64,000 bases of DNA from Amycolatopsis iheyensis (GTDB taxonomy: Bacteria; Actinomycetota; Actinomycetes; Mycobacteriales; Pseudonocardiaceae): the NCBI RefSeq assembly GCF_024703995.1, contig NZ_JAMXQV010000003.1:62001-126000 (forward strand), given 5' to 3'. Shown here one piece after another: positions 11,028 to 18,083 of this stretch. Made by a program: the position numbers and the translations under genes. Each line of letters begins with the position of its first letter. Position 1 is the stretch's first letter. The notes beneath the pieces are model-generated. The model saw only the letters and a list, made by a program, of their open reading frames with translations. It was not told the DNA's origin and made no database searches.

Positions 11028-11431
11028 GCCGGCATCGCGCGCTCGTGCTCGGCCATCAGCTCGGCGAGCCGGTCGGGCCCGGCGGCGCCGCCACCCGGGA
11101 TGTCCCGCGTCGAGGTCCCGGCCGGTCCGTCGAGGGCGGGCAGCGGGAGCCCGCCGCGGCGGGCCAGGACGGCCGCGGTCGCCACGAACCCTTCGAGGAG
11201 CGCCCGCTTGATCGGGTGCGAAGTCGCGCGGTACTCGGCTACCAACGTGTCGGCGAACTTCGCGAAGACCGCGCCGTCGATCGGGTGGTCGTGGGGATCG
11301 CCCGGTGTCACACCGATCCCGGACGGCCCGGCCAGGGGTGTGAGGGCCTCAGCGAGGTGGGTGAACAGGTCGCCGGGGCCGATGGACGGGTTCCACACGT
11401 ACGTGCCGTCGATGCTGAAGTAGTGGCTCAT
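11024..11431 (-). CDS. Small conserved protein in desaturase operon
   Basis: 135 residues, not recognised. The start MSHYFSIDGTYVWNPSIGPG is aromatic-rich, and the middle (DHPIDGAVFAKFADTLVAEY, KRALLEGFVATAAVLA) appears helical. No signal peptide, membrane segment or metal-binding cluster is seen. It begins 11 bases after the sterol-desaturase-like gene stop and overlaps the next gene by four bases, so the three are coupled. Its role is probably tied to the phosphoribosyltransferase-like protein that follows, but this is inference from position only. Confidence 0.6.
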   Translation of the reverse strand: MSHYFSIDGTYVWNPSIGPGDLFTHLAEALTPLAGPSGIGVTPGDPHDHPIDGAVFAKFADTLVAEYRATSHPIKRALLEGFVATAAVLARRGGLPLPALDGPAGTSTRDIPGGGAAGPDRLAELMAEHERAMPA

Positions 11432-11442
11432 CGGCGGCGAGC

Positions 11443-12327
11443 CTAGAGCGCGGCACCCGTGGTGGTCAGCCGATTTACGTCCGCCGGCTGCCAGCCCGGC
11501 GGCCCGAACACGTAACCCGCGCGCTCGCGCCACGTCCGCGCCGTCCGCAGGTCGCGCAGGATCGAGCCGTACTCGTGGAAGCCGACCTTCAACAGGTTGT
11601 ACGTGTCGATGTTCTTCGTCAGCCCGTACGTCGGCCGCTTGTCCTCCGGCACGAAACTGCGGAACAGCCGGTCCCAGATGATCAGGATGCCGCCGTAGTT
11701 CGCGTCGAGATACTCGGCGTCGCTGCCATGGTGGACGCGGTGGTGCGACGGGGTGTTGAAGACGTACTCGAACCAGCGCGGCAGCTTCCCGACCTTCTCC
11801 GTGTGCACGAAGAACTGGTAGACCAGGTCGATCGACAGCCCGGTCAGGATCAGCCACGGCGGGATGCCGCACAGCGCCAGCACCGACCAGAACGGCAGCT
11901 GGAAGTACGGCGTCCACTTCTGGCGCAGCGCCGTCGAGAAGTTGTAGTGCTCGCTGGAATGGTGCACCTGGTGCCCGGCCCACAGCAGCCGGACGCGGTG
12001 GCTCGCCCGGTGGTAGGCGTAGAACACCAGCTCCTGGCCGAGCAGCATGAGCACCCACGTCCACCAGTCGCGCGGGTCGAACTTGACCGGCGCGAGCTCG
12101 AACAGCGCCGCGAAGACGACCAGCATCACCAGCCGGAACAGCGCGTTGACGCCGACCGCGACGGTGCCCATCAGCATGCTCGTGCGGGTGTCGGCGGGGC
12201 TGTAGCCGATGACGTTGTCGTCGTGGCCCAGCACGTGCACCGCGACGATCTCGATGGTCACGAACAGCAGGAACACCGGGGTCGCGAACAACACCGGGTC
12301 GCGCAGGTGCGCCAAGAACTCACTCAC
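11443..12327 (-). CDS. Sterol desaturase/fatty acid hydroxylase family membrane protein
   Basis: 294 residues with at least four hydrophobic segments. The three histidine boxes of the di-iron family are present in order: HRASH (in FYAYHRASHRVRLLW), HQVHHSSEHYNF, and HHRVHHGSDAEYLD. It should bind two irons on the cytoplasmic face of the membrane and hydroxylate or desaturate a lipid or sterol-like substrate with O2. The actual substrate is unknown. It is the first gene of a minus-strand operon with two unknown genes and is divergent from a TetR regulator 70 bp away, which probably controls it through the palindrome at 12353-12363. Confidence 0.88.
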   Translation of the reverse strand: MSEFLAHLRDPVLFATPVFLLFVTIEIVAVHVLGHDDNVIGYSPADTRTSMLMGTVAVGVNALFRLVMLVVFAALFELAPVKFDPRDWWTWVLMLLGQELVFYAYHRASHRVRLLWAGHQVHHSSEHYNFSTALRQKWTPYFQLPFWSVLALCGIPPWLILTGLSIDLVYQFFVHTEKVGKLPRWFEYVFNTPSHHRVHHGSDAEYLDANYGGILIIWDRLFRSFVPEDKRPTYGLTKNIDTYNLLKVGFHEYGSILRDLRTARTWRERAGYVFGPPGWQPADVNRLTTTGAAL

Positions 12328-12352
12328 GTCGCCTCCGTTGATCTGACCTTGC

Positions 12353-12363
12353 GGTAACTTACC
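12353..12363. promoter_or_regulatory. Candidate TetR operator
   Basis: GGTAACTTACC is a perfect inverted repeat (5-bp arms, 1-bp centre) in the 70-bp gap between the divergent desaturase and TetR starts. A wider TGACC...GGGTCA pair (12344-12348 and 12367-12372) brackets it. A -10-like TAGGCT lies at 12385-12390, just before the TetR GTG. Confidence 0.45.
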
Positions 12364-12397
12364 CTGGGGTCACTTTACGCACGGTAGGCTCTCGGAC

Positions 12398-13006
12398 GTG
12401 ACGGAGTCAAGGGCGGTCGGGACCAAGGGGATGCCCCGCGAAGAACGCGAGGCCCAGCTCGTCGTGGCCGGCACCGAGGAGTTCGGCCGGGTGGGGTACG
12501 CGGGTGCCTCGATGGTCGAGATCGCGCGCCGGGTCGGGGTCACGAAGCCGTTGCTGTACCAGTACTTCGGCTCGAAGGACGGGCTGTACCAGGCGTGCCT
12601 GCACCGGGCGGGCGACCGGCTGACGGAGGGCGTCGCGACGACGATGGCCGCCGGCGGCGCGCCGGACCAGATGCCGCTGAAGGTGCTCTCGGCGATCTTC
12701 ACGACGTTCGACCACGACCGGTACGCGTGGCGCCTGCTGCGCGACGAGACGGTCCCGGCGACCGGCGACATCGCGGCCGCGGCGGCGGACTATCGGCGGC
12801 GCCTGGACGCGTTCGCCCTGCTCGGCGCGACGCAGCTGATGACGTCGCGCGGGCTGGCGGACCCGGTCGACATCGAGGCGATCGCCCAGGTGTGGACGGG
12901 CGTGGTCGACTCGCTGATCAGCTGGTGGATCGACCGCCCGGACGAGGACGCGGCCGCGATGACGGCCCGCTGCGCACGCATCATGGCGGGTCTGTTCGGC
13001 TGGTGA
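12398..13006 (+). CDS. TetR-family transcriptional regulator
   Basis: 202 residues. The N-terminal helix-turn-helix is clear: FGRVGYAGASMVEIARRVGV then TKPLLYQYFGSKDGLYQACL. The C-terminal ligand-binding domain is helical and typical in length. TetR proteins usually repress their own gene and a divergent neighbour until a small molecule binds. Here the divergent neighbour is the sterol-desaturase-like operon, so the effector may be a lipid or terpenoid. The GTG start lies very close to the likely -10 box, which suggests a leaderless or very short-leader transcript. Confidence 0.88.
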   Translation: MTESRAVGTKGMPREEREAQLVVAGTEEFGRVGYAGASMVEIARRVGVTKPLLYQYFGSKDGLYQACLHRAGDRLTEGVATTMAAGGAPDQMPLKVLSAIFTTFDHDRYAWRLLRDETVPATGDIAAAAADYRRRLDAFALLGATQLMTSRGLADPVDIEAIAQVWTGVVDSLISWWIDRPDEDAAAMTARCARIMAGLFGW

Positions 13007-13326
13007 CGGACGCCGTCGCGGCACCGGCCGGATCGCGGTCCTGCTCGGCGAATCCCGGAGGATCCCCGGCGGCGGAACCGCAATCCACTCGTTCGTCAGG
13101 GGGATCCTCGGCGGCAGCTTCCGCGAGGTCGCCGTGGGCGTGGATCTGTCCACAGTGGACCAGGCCGGCACCGTTCGCATGTCGGACATCCGGCCTCGCG
13201 CAGCGGGCGTTGTCCGGCGTTCAAGACCACGGAGAGTGCTCCCCGCGGAATCTCTTCCCGAATGGCGTAGCGAAACCGGTGCGGTTCGCGATTAATCAGG
13301 GAAGCCCTTCCGTCGAGAGGTGTCCG
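13007..13326 (+). other. 320-bp intergenic region with possible coding relic
   Basis: No intact gene. One frame stays open from about 13016 to a TAA near 13295 and reads residues that look protein-like (GRIAVLLGESRRIPGGGTAI, then FREVAVGVDLSTVDQAG), but there is no start codon and no family I recognise. The last 30 bases hold the ribosome site GAGAGG for the gene at 13327. Confidence 0.35.
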
Positions 13327-13695
13327 ATGCCCGAGCCAGCCGCCCCCGTCCCGGCCGATCCCCGCCTCGCCGCGCGGTTCACCGAGGACCTGCTCGACGG
13401 CTGCCGGGTGCTGGCCAAGGACTACGGCTACCGGCCGGCCCAGTTCGAGCGCATGGTCCGCGAGCACGGCGGTGTCGAGGCGGCCCGCCTGCTCCTGCGC
13501 GGGGCCGGCACCGCGGGCGGGTTCACCGTCCTCTGGGAGAAGAACCAGCTCGGCCGCAGCTCCGAGGCGACGATGCTGCGGGACGAGTACGCCGAGCTCT
13601 TCACCCCCGACGAGCTCCTGCTCGCCCGGCGGCGGCTGGAAGAGCACGGCTTCGACGTCGACGCGCACCTGCGCCGCATCAAGGAGCCGAGCTAG
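13327..13695 (+). CDS. Conserved small protein, function unknown
   Basis: 122 residues from ATG with a GAGAGG site 6 bases upstream. The sequence is soluble, helical and charged: YGYRPAQFERMVREHGGVEA, then a Gly-rich AGTAGGFTVLWEKNQLG, then FTPDELLLARRRLEEHGFDV. The WEKNQLGRSSEA and FTPDEL segments resemble a widespread family of short bacterial proteins of unknown function that are sometimes found near restriction or sensing genes. I cannot name a domain with confidence. It is a single gene followed by a strong bidirectional terminator. Confidence 0.65.
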   Translation: MPEPAAPVPADPRLAARFTEDLLDGCRVLAKDYGYRPAQFERMVREHGGVEAARLLLRGAGTAGGFTVLWEKNQLGRSSEATMLRDEYAELFTPDELLLARRRLEEHGFDVDAHLRRIKEPS

Positions 13696-13696
13696 G

Positions 13697-13737
13697 GCGG
13701 CAGGGGTGACCGGCGCCGCTCCGGTCACCCCTGCCGC
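13697..13737. terminator. Bidirectional terminator, 17-bp perfect stem
   Basis: Arms at 13697-13713 and 13721-13737 pair perfectly around the loop CGCCGCT. It lies between the convergent stops of 13327-13695 and the sugar dehydrogenase gene and serves both. Confidence 0.85.
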
Positions 13738-13742
13738 GGCTT

Positions 13743-16310
13743 CTAGGCCGCCGCGCTGGACTTCCCGCGCAGCTTCACCGTGGCCGTCGAGGCGCCCTTG
13801 ATCGCGGTTTCGATCTGGGCCATCGTCGAGGACGAGCTCAGGCCGGGGACCGTCGCGGTGTTCAGGGCGTAGAGCGTGAACGTGTACGGGTGGCTGGACC
13901 CGCCCGGGCAGGGGCCGAAGAACTTCTGCGCGTTCGCGCCGCTGCCCATGGCCTTCTGCTTCGCGCCACCCTGGTTCGGCACGGTGTAGCCCGCGCCGAG
14001 CGCTTCGGGCAGCGAGCGGGCCGACGCCGGGACGTCCCAGATCGCCCAGTGCAGCTTGTTCCCGCTGTTCGCGACGTCGGCGAACACGACCGCGTAGCCC
14101 TTCGCCCCGGCCGACGCGCCCCACGCGAGCGGCGGCGACGGGTCCTGGCCCGCCGTGCCGTCGCCGGCGCAGGTGTACTTGTCCGGGATCGTCGCGTTGT
14201 CGGCGAAGGCCGAGCTGGTCAGCTTGAAGTCACCCGGCGTCGAGCCGCCGGGGAACTTCAGCCGCACGATCACGTTGTCCAGCACCGACGGCGTGCCGCC
14301 GTTCTTGTCGTTGTTCGTCGAGGTCAGCCACAGTCCGCCGTCCGGGGACTTGGTGACCGAGCGCAGGCGGCCCCAGCGGCCGGAGAACAGCGTCGACACG
14401 GTGCCGATGCCGGTGCCCGCCGAGTTGATCTGCGTGGCGAACATCTGCTCGCCGGTCACGCCGGCGATGTAGATCCAGTCGTTGACGATCTCCAGCCCGG
14501 ACGGCCCGGCCTGCGACGTCGGCCAGGTCTTCTTCGGGGCGATGAAGCCACTGCAGCTGCCCTGGGTGCCTTCGCAGCTCGGCCAGCCGAAGTTGCCGCC
14601 CTTCTGGATCAGGTTGAGCTCGTCCTGGCTGCTCTCGCCGAACTCCGCCGCCCACAGCTGGCCGCGCGAGTCCCAGGCCAGGCCCTGCGGGTTGCGGTGG
14701 CCGTAGCTCCAGACGTACCGGGCGTTGCCGCCGGTGGCGTAGAACGGGTTGTCGCTCGGCGCCGAGCCGTCGGGGTTGAGCCGCAGGATCTTCCCGTTGA
14801 GCGAGCTCTTGTTCTGCGCGTTGTCGCTGTTCTTCGCGTCGCCGACGGTGGCGTACAGCTTGCCGTCCGGGCCGAACTTGATCCGCCCGCCGTTGTGGTA
14901 GCGGTTCTTCGCGATCCCGGTGAGCACCGGCGTCGACGTCGAGGAGAGCGTGGTGCCGTCGTAGGTCATCTTCACGATCCGGTTGTCCCCGGAAGCCGTG
15001 TGGTACAGGTAGATCGCGTGGTCGCTCGCCCAGTTCGGCGAGATCGCCAGGCCGAGCAGGCCGCCTTCGCCGTTGGTGCCGACCGCGCCCGGCACCTTGC
15101 CCAGCGTGGTCTTCTGGCCCGACGGCGTCACGAGCAGGATCTCGAAGCGGTCCCGTTCGGTCACCAGCGCGTTGCCGTTCGGCAGGAAGTCCACCGACCA
15201 GCCGAGGTCGACCTTCGCGATGTCCTTGTCGTACTCCGGGATGCCCCCTGCGCCGCCCGGAGCGCTGGTCTTGGCGGTGACCGCGTTGCTCGCCGCGGAG
15301 CTGTTGCCGTCGGGGTCGCGTGCCTTGACCGTGAACGTGTACGAGGTGTTCGGGTTGAGGTCGGTGACCGTCGTGCTCAGTGACGTCGTGGTCGCGACCT
15401 TGGTGGCGCCCTGGTAGACGTCGTAGCCGGCGACGCTGCCGCCGTTGTCGGTGGAAGCGTTCCACGCCAGGGAAACGCTGTTCGCGGTGACGCCGGTGGA
15501 GCGCAGGTTGCCCGGCACGGTGGGCGGGGTGGTGTCGTCGCTCGGCGGCGTGGTGAAGGTGACCACGTTGCTCTGCTGCGACGGGTTGCCCGCGGCGTCG
15601 AACGCGCCGATCGAGATGTCGTAGGCGGTGTTGGGCGTCAGGTTGTCGACGGTCGCGCTGGTGGTGGTGCCGTCGACGGTCTTGAGGATGTTGCCGCCGC
15701 GGTTGATCTCGTAGCGCACGACGCCGACGTTGTCGGTCGCGGCGGTCCACGAGAACGTGGCCGCGGTGGGGAGGATGTTGCTCGCCTTGAGGTTCGACGG
15801 CGGCGTCGGCGGTTCGCTGTCGCTCGGCGCGGTGAAGGTGTCGGTGAGCTTGTCGGCGTTCGGGCCGCCGTTCGCGGTGGTCGCGGTGGTGCGGATCTTG
15901 TTGACCCCGGCGGTCAGCTGCACGGTGGCGGTGACGGTCTTCCACGTCGTCCACGCGCCGGTGCCGGGGAAGTCGACGGTGCCCTTGTCGCCGCCGTCGA
16001 CGATCAGCTTGACGGGCCGGTTGTCGGCGGTTCCGTTGGCGTAGCGGAAGGTCAGCGTGTGGCTGCCCGCCTGCGCGGCGTTCACGGAGTATTCGACGTA
16101 GCTGCCGGCGACGTTGTCGAAGTTGACGAACCCGGTGCCGGAGTAGCCGGCGTGGTTCGACTCGACGGCGCCCTGCGAGACGACGGCGTTCTCGGACTCG
16201 TAATCCGTTGCCGCGGCCGCGAAAGCGCTTACCGGACTGAGCGCGGTGAAGCCGAGCGCCGCGACGGCGGTACCGGCCAATACCACGCGCCACGGTGGAC
16301 GGGGTGCCAC
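13743..16310 (-). CDS. Secreted CBM-FnIII-FnIII-glucose/sorbosone dehydrogenase-PEBP fusion
   Basis: 855 residues. In order: signal peptide (1-32, cut near AFAAAA); a CBM6/35-like carbohydrate module (about 36-160, with FDNVAGSYVEYSVNAAQAGS); two fibronectin type III domains (about 166-255 and 262-350, each with NLTPNTAYD or DLNPNTSYT signatures). Then comes a PQQ-type glucose/sorbosone dehydrogenase beta-propeller (about 358-690, with GLLGLAISPNW, NRYHNGGRIKFGPDGKLY, YGHRNPQGLAWD, WPSCEGT). Last is a YbhB/PEBP domain (about 697-852, with DPSPPLAW, KLHWAIWDVPASARSLPEAL, FGPCPGGSSHPYTFTLYAL). The family oxidises sugars outside the cell, probably on polysaccharide. The terminal PEBP module is unusual; its job is unknown. 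A palindrome lies upstream at 16388. Confidence 0.9.
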   Translation of the reverse strand: MAPRPPWRVVLAGTAVAALGFTALSPVSAFAAAATDYESENAVVSQGAVESNHAGYSGTGFVNFDNVAGSYVEYSVNAAQAGSHTLTFRYANGTADNRPVKLIVDGGDKGTVDFPGTGAWTTWKTVTATVQLTAGVNKIRTTATTANGGPNADKLTDTFTAPSDSEPPTPPSNLKASNILPTAATFSWTAATDNVGVVRYEINRGGNILKTVDGTTTSATVDNLTPNTAYDISIGAFDAAGNPSQQSNVVTFTTPPSDDTTPPTVPGNLRSTGVTANSVSLAWNASTDNGGSVAGYDVYQGATKVATTTSLSTTVTDLNPNTSYTFTVKARDPDGNSSAASNAVTAKTSAPGGAGGIPEYDKDIAKVDLGWSVDFLPNGNALVTERDRFEILLVTPSGQKTTLGKVPGAVGTNGEGGLLGLAISPNWASDHAIYLYHTASGDNRIVKMTYDGTTLSSTSTPVLTGIAKNRYHNGGRIKFGPDGKLYATVGDAKNSDNAQNKSSLNGKILRLNPDGSAPSDNPFYATGGNARYVWSYGHRNPQGLAWDSRGQLWAAEFGESSQDELNLIQKGGNFGWPSCEGTQGSCSGFIAPKKTWPTSQAGPSGLEIVNDWIYIAGVTGEQMFATQINSAGTGIGTVSTLFSGRWGRLRSVTKSPDGGLWLTSTNNDKNGGTPSVLDNVIVRLKFPGGSTPGDFKLTSSAFADNATIPDKYTCAGDGTAGQDPSPPLAWGASAGAKGYAVVFADVANSGNKLHWAIWDVPASARSLPEALGAGYTVPNQGGAKQKAMGSGANAQKFFGPCPGGSSHPYTFTLYALNTATVPGLSSSSTMAQIETAIKGASTATVKLRGKSSAAA

Positions 16311-16387
16311 TGGGAGCCTCCTGCGTGGGTCGAGGGGGTGACCGGGGCGGAACTGGTCGGCGGACCACCGGAATCGGACCTAATAGT

Positions 16388-16402
16388 TAGGAAAGTTTCC
16401 TA
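16388..16402. promoter_or_regulatory. Palindromic operator upstream of the sugar dehydrogenase
   Basis: TAGGAAAGTTTCCTA is a perfect inverted repeat (7-bp arms) 78 bp before the minus-strand start at 16310. From memory, similar TTAGGAAAGTTTCCTAA sites precede secreted carbohydrate-active enzymes in actinomycetes. Confidence 0.5.
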
Positions 16403-16520
16403 TCTATAGGGACAGATCTCACACCCTTCGAGTGGGCCGTGTCAATACTCGACACGGGCGCTCACCCTTGGTGAACAAGGGTTTCCCGCTGAGCGGGGCG
16501 CACACCCGGACGGCGGCACA

Positions 16521-16697
16521 AGCGCCCCAATGTGGCGTTGGGTGCGCTCAACGCACCGAACGCCACATTGGGTGCGTTGGGCGCACCGAACGCCACATTG
16601 GGTGCGTTGGGCGCACCGAACGCCACATTGGGTGCGTTGGACGCACCGAACGCCACATTGGGTGCGCTCAACGCACCCAATGTGGCATTGGGGCGCT
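16521..16697. repeat. 30-bp tandem array with inverted ends
   Basis: Four head-to-tail 30-bp units occupy 16561-16680 (each CGCCACATTGGGTGCGTTGG plus ten bases, with changes in units 3 and 4). Outer pieces point inward: AGCGCCCCAATGTGGCGTTG at the left and a near-inverse at the right, ending GCATTGGGGCGCT. Each unit can pair with its neighbours, so the RNA would be strongly folded. It lies 6 bp past the HemF-like stop and may end that transcript. The same left end recurs at 51918. Open frames through it are meaningless repeats. Confidence 0.85.
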
Positions 16698-16703
16698 CGA
16701 AGC

Positions 16704-17552
16704 TCAGCCGACCACGGCCGCCGGTTCCGCCGCCCAGTCCCGCGGGACCAGGAACGCCGCCAGCTCCGCTTCCGGGCTTCCCGGCTCCGGCGTGAACCCG
16801 GCTTCCCACCGCGCCATCGGCGGCAGCGCCAGCAGGATCGCCTCCGCGTCGGCGCGGGCGGCCGACGCGGCCTGGAAGAGGGCGGACTCGACGAACCGGC
16901 CCCGCCGGTGCAGCTGCCACTGCCGCTCGCGTTCGCCGTGGGGCAGGTCCCGGCGCCGGCGCACGATCGGCAGGTACGCGGGGGCGATCGTCGCGATGCC
17001 CGCCGCCGTGAAGGCCGCGCCGCGGCGCCAGCCGTGCGGGCCCGCCGGGTGCAGGTGGTCGAACGCGATGCCGCCGATCCCGAGTGGCTCGTCGCGGTGC
17101 GGCAGGCGGAAGCGGTCGTCCGCCGTGCGCTTCGCCTGCGCGTGGAACGCCGGGTCGAGCGTGTCGCAGTGGTTCCGGAGCACTCGGTGGAAGTGCGCCG
17201 CGTCCTCGGCGAAGCCGTAGCACGGGATGAGCTCCGCGGTGCCGCCGAACCACCACGTGTCCCCGGCTTCGCAGTAGCGGAACTGCGCCTGGAACGCCGG
17301 CACGCGGGGGTTGCGCGGGTGGATCACGACCGACAGCCCGCTGGTGGAGAACCCGCCGTCGGTCACCGTCGTGACGCAGACCGCGGCGCGTTCGAACACC
17401 TCGCCGTTCTCCAGCACCCGAGCGCGGCCGCGGCCGAAGCGGGCTCCGCCGTCGAGCCGTTCCAGCTCGGCGACCAGCTCGCGCTGGCCGGAGCTCAGGA
17501 TCGCCTTGACGGCGTCACGTCTGTCGTCCTCACCCGGAAGCATGTCCCCCAC
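16704..17552 (-). CDS. Aerobic coproporphyrinogen III oxidase-like protein with altered active site
   Basis: 282 residues. Alignment from memory with E. coli HemF is clear along its length: RARVLENGEVFERA, SVVIHPRNPRVPAFQ, WWFGGTAELIPCYGFAEDAAHFHR, GIGGIAFDHLHP, AYLPIVRRRRDLPHGERERQWQLHRRGRFVES, LPPMARWEAGFTPEPGSPEAELAAFLVPRDW. HemF decarboxylates coproporphyrinogen III with O2. However, the second His of the active-site strand (E. coli His106, proton donor and metal ligand) is Gln88 here, the next conserved Asn is Gln90, and FFDDL is AFDHL. First-position His78 remains. It may be a repurposed paralogue or an inactive one. Actinobacteria normally use the coproporphyrin route, so this gene is unlikely to be the main heme enzyme. 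Confidence 0.82.
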   Translation of the reverse strand: MGDMLPGEDDRRDAVKAILSSGQRELVAELERLDGGARFGRGRARVLENGEVFERAAVCVTTVTDGGFSTSGLSVVIHPRNPRVPAFQAQFRYCEAGDTWWFGGTAELIPCYGFAEDAAHFHRVLRNHCDTLDPAFHAQAKRTADDRFRLPHRDEPLGIGGIAFDHLHPAGPHGWRRGAAFTAAGIATIAPAYLPIVRRRRDLPHGERERQWQLHRRGRFVESALFQAASAARADAEAILLALPPMARWEAGFTPEPGSPEAELAAFLVPRDWAAEPAAVVG

Positions 17553-17583
17553 CCCCGCGCGTGAGAGTACCAGCGAAACCAGG

Positions 17584-18021
17584 TCAACCGGCGATTTCGG
17601 CCCGCGCGATGACCTTGGTGATCTTCGCCCGGACGAGCGCTTCCTCGGGGACGGCGTTGCGCTTGCCGAACTCCTCGGCGCGCTCGGCGCCCATGTACCG
17701 GCCGCCGATCCGGGTCGCCCAGTCGAGCGTCTCCGCGTGGTCGTGGGTCAGCCGCGCCTCGGCGGTGAACTGGACGTAGGTGTACGGCGGCGCCTGGTCG
17801 TCGACCACCAGGGAGATCCGCGGGTCGCGGGTGATCGCCTTGCCCTTGAGGGTCTCGGTGCCGGTGTTGAAGATCAGCTCGTCGCCGTCCGGTCCCTCGT
17901 TCAGCAGGAACCAGATCGGGGCGACGATCGGGGCGCCGTTGGCGCGGACCACGGCGAGCTTGCCCGTCCGGGTGCCTTCGGACGCGAACTGCCACCACTC
18001 TGAACGGCTCATCTCACGCAT
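17584..18021 (-). CDS. PPOX-class F420-type oxidoreductase
   Basis: 145 residues with the split-barrel flavin fold: GTRTGKLAVVRANGAPIVAPIWF at the N-terminus, LIFNTGTETLKGKAITRDPR in the centre, VVDDQAPPYTYVQFTAEARL after it. These features fit the pyridoxamine-5'-phosphate-oxidase-like family in which many actinobacterial members bind F420 or FMN rather than making PLP. Substrate unknown. A Met-rich start MREMSRSEWW is used; the second ATG (MSRSEWW) is possible. It is divergent from the SMC-like operon across 62 bp. Confidence 0.83.
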   Translation of the reverse strand: MREMSRSEWWQFASEGTRTGKLAVVRANGAPIVAPIWFLLNEGPDGDELIFNTGTETLKGKAITRDPRISLVVDDQAPPYTYVQFTAEARLTHDHAETLDWATRIGGRYMGAERAEEFGKRNAVPEEALVRAKITKVIARAEIAG

Positions 18022-18069
18022 GTGAGCGACGTTAGCCCGTCACCCGCGCGTGCGCAGAGGGTGGCCGAC

Positions 18070-18075
18070 TAGCCT
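18070..18075 (+). promoter_or_regulatory. Candidate -10 box of the SMC-like operon
   Basis: TAGCCT fits the actinobacterial TANNNT -10 consensus. The GTG start is 8 bases downstream, so the operon mRNA is probably leaderless. No clear -35 box. Confidence 0.4.
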
Positions 18076-18083
18076 GGCCTGCT

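Noticed and set aside
16561..16680. Possible CRISPR array
   Set aside because: The 30-bp units are directly adjacent with no spacers and no cas genes are present.
16462..17256. Frames encoding repeated NAPNVAFGAP or GRTERHIGCV units
   Set aside because: They arise from the 30-bp palindromic array and then run antisense through or out of frame with the HemF-like gene.
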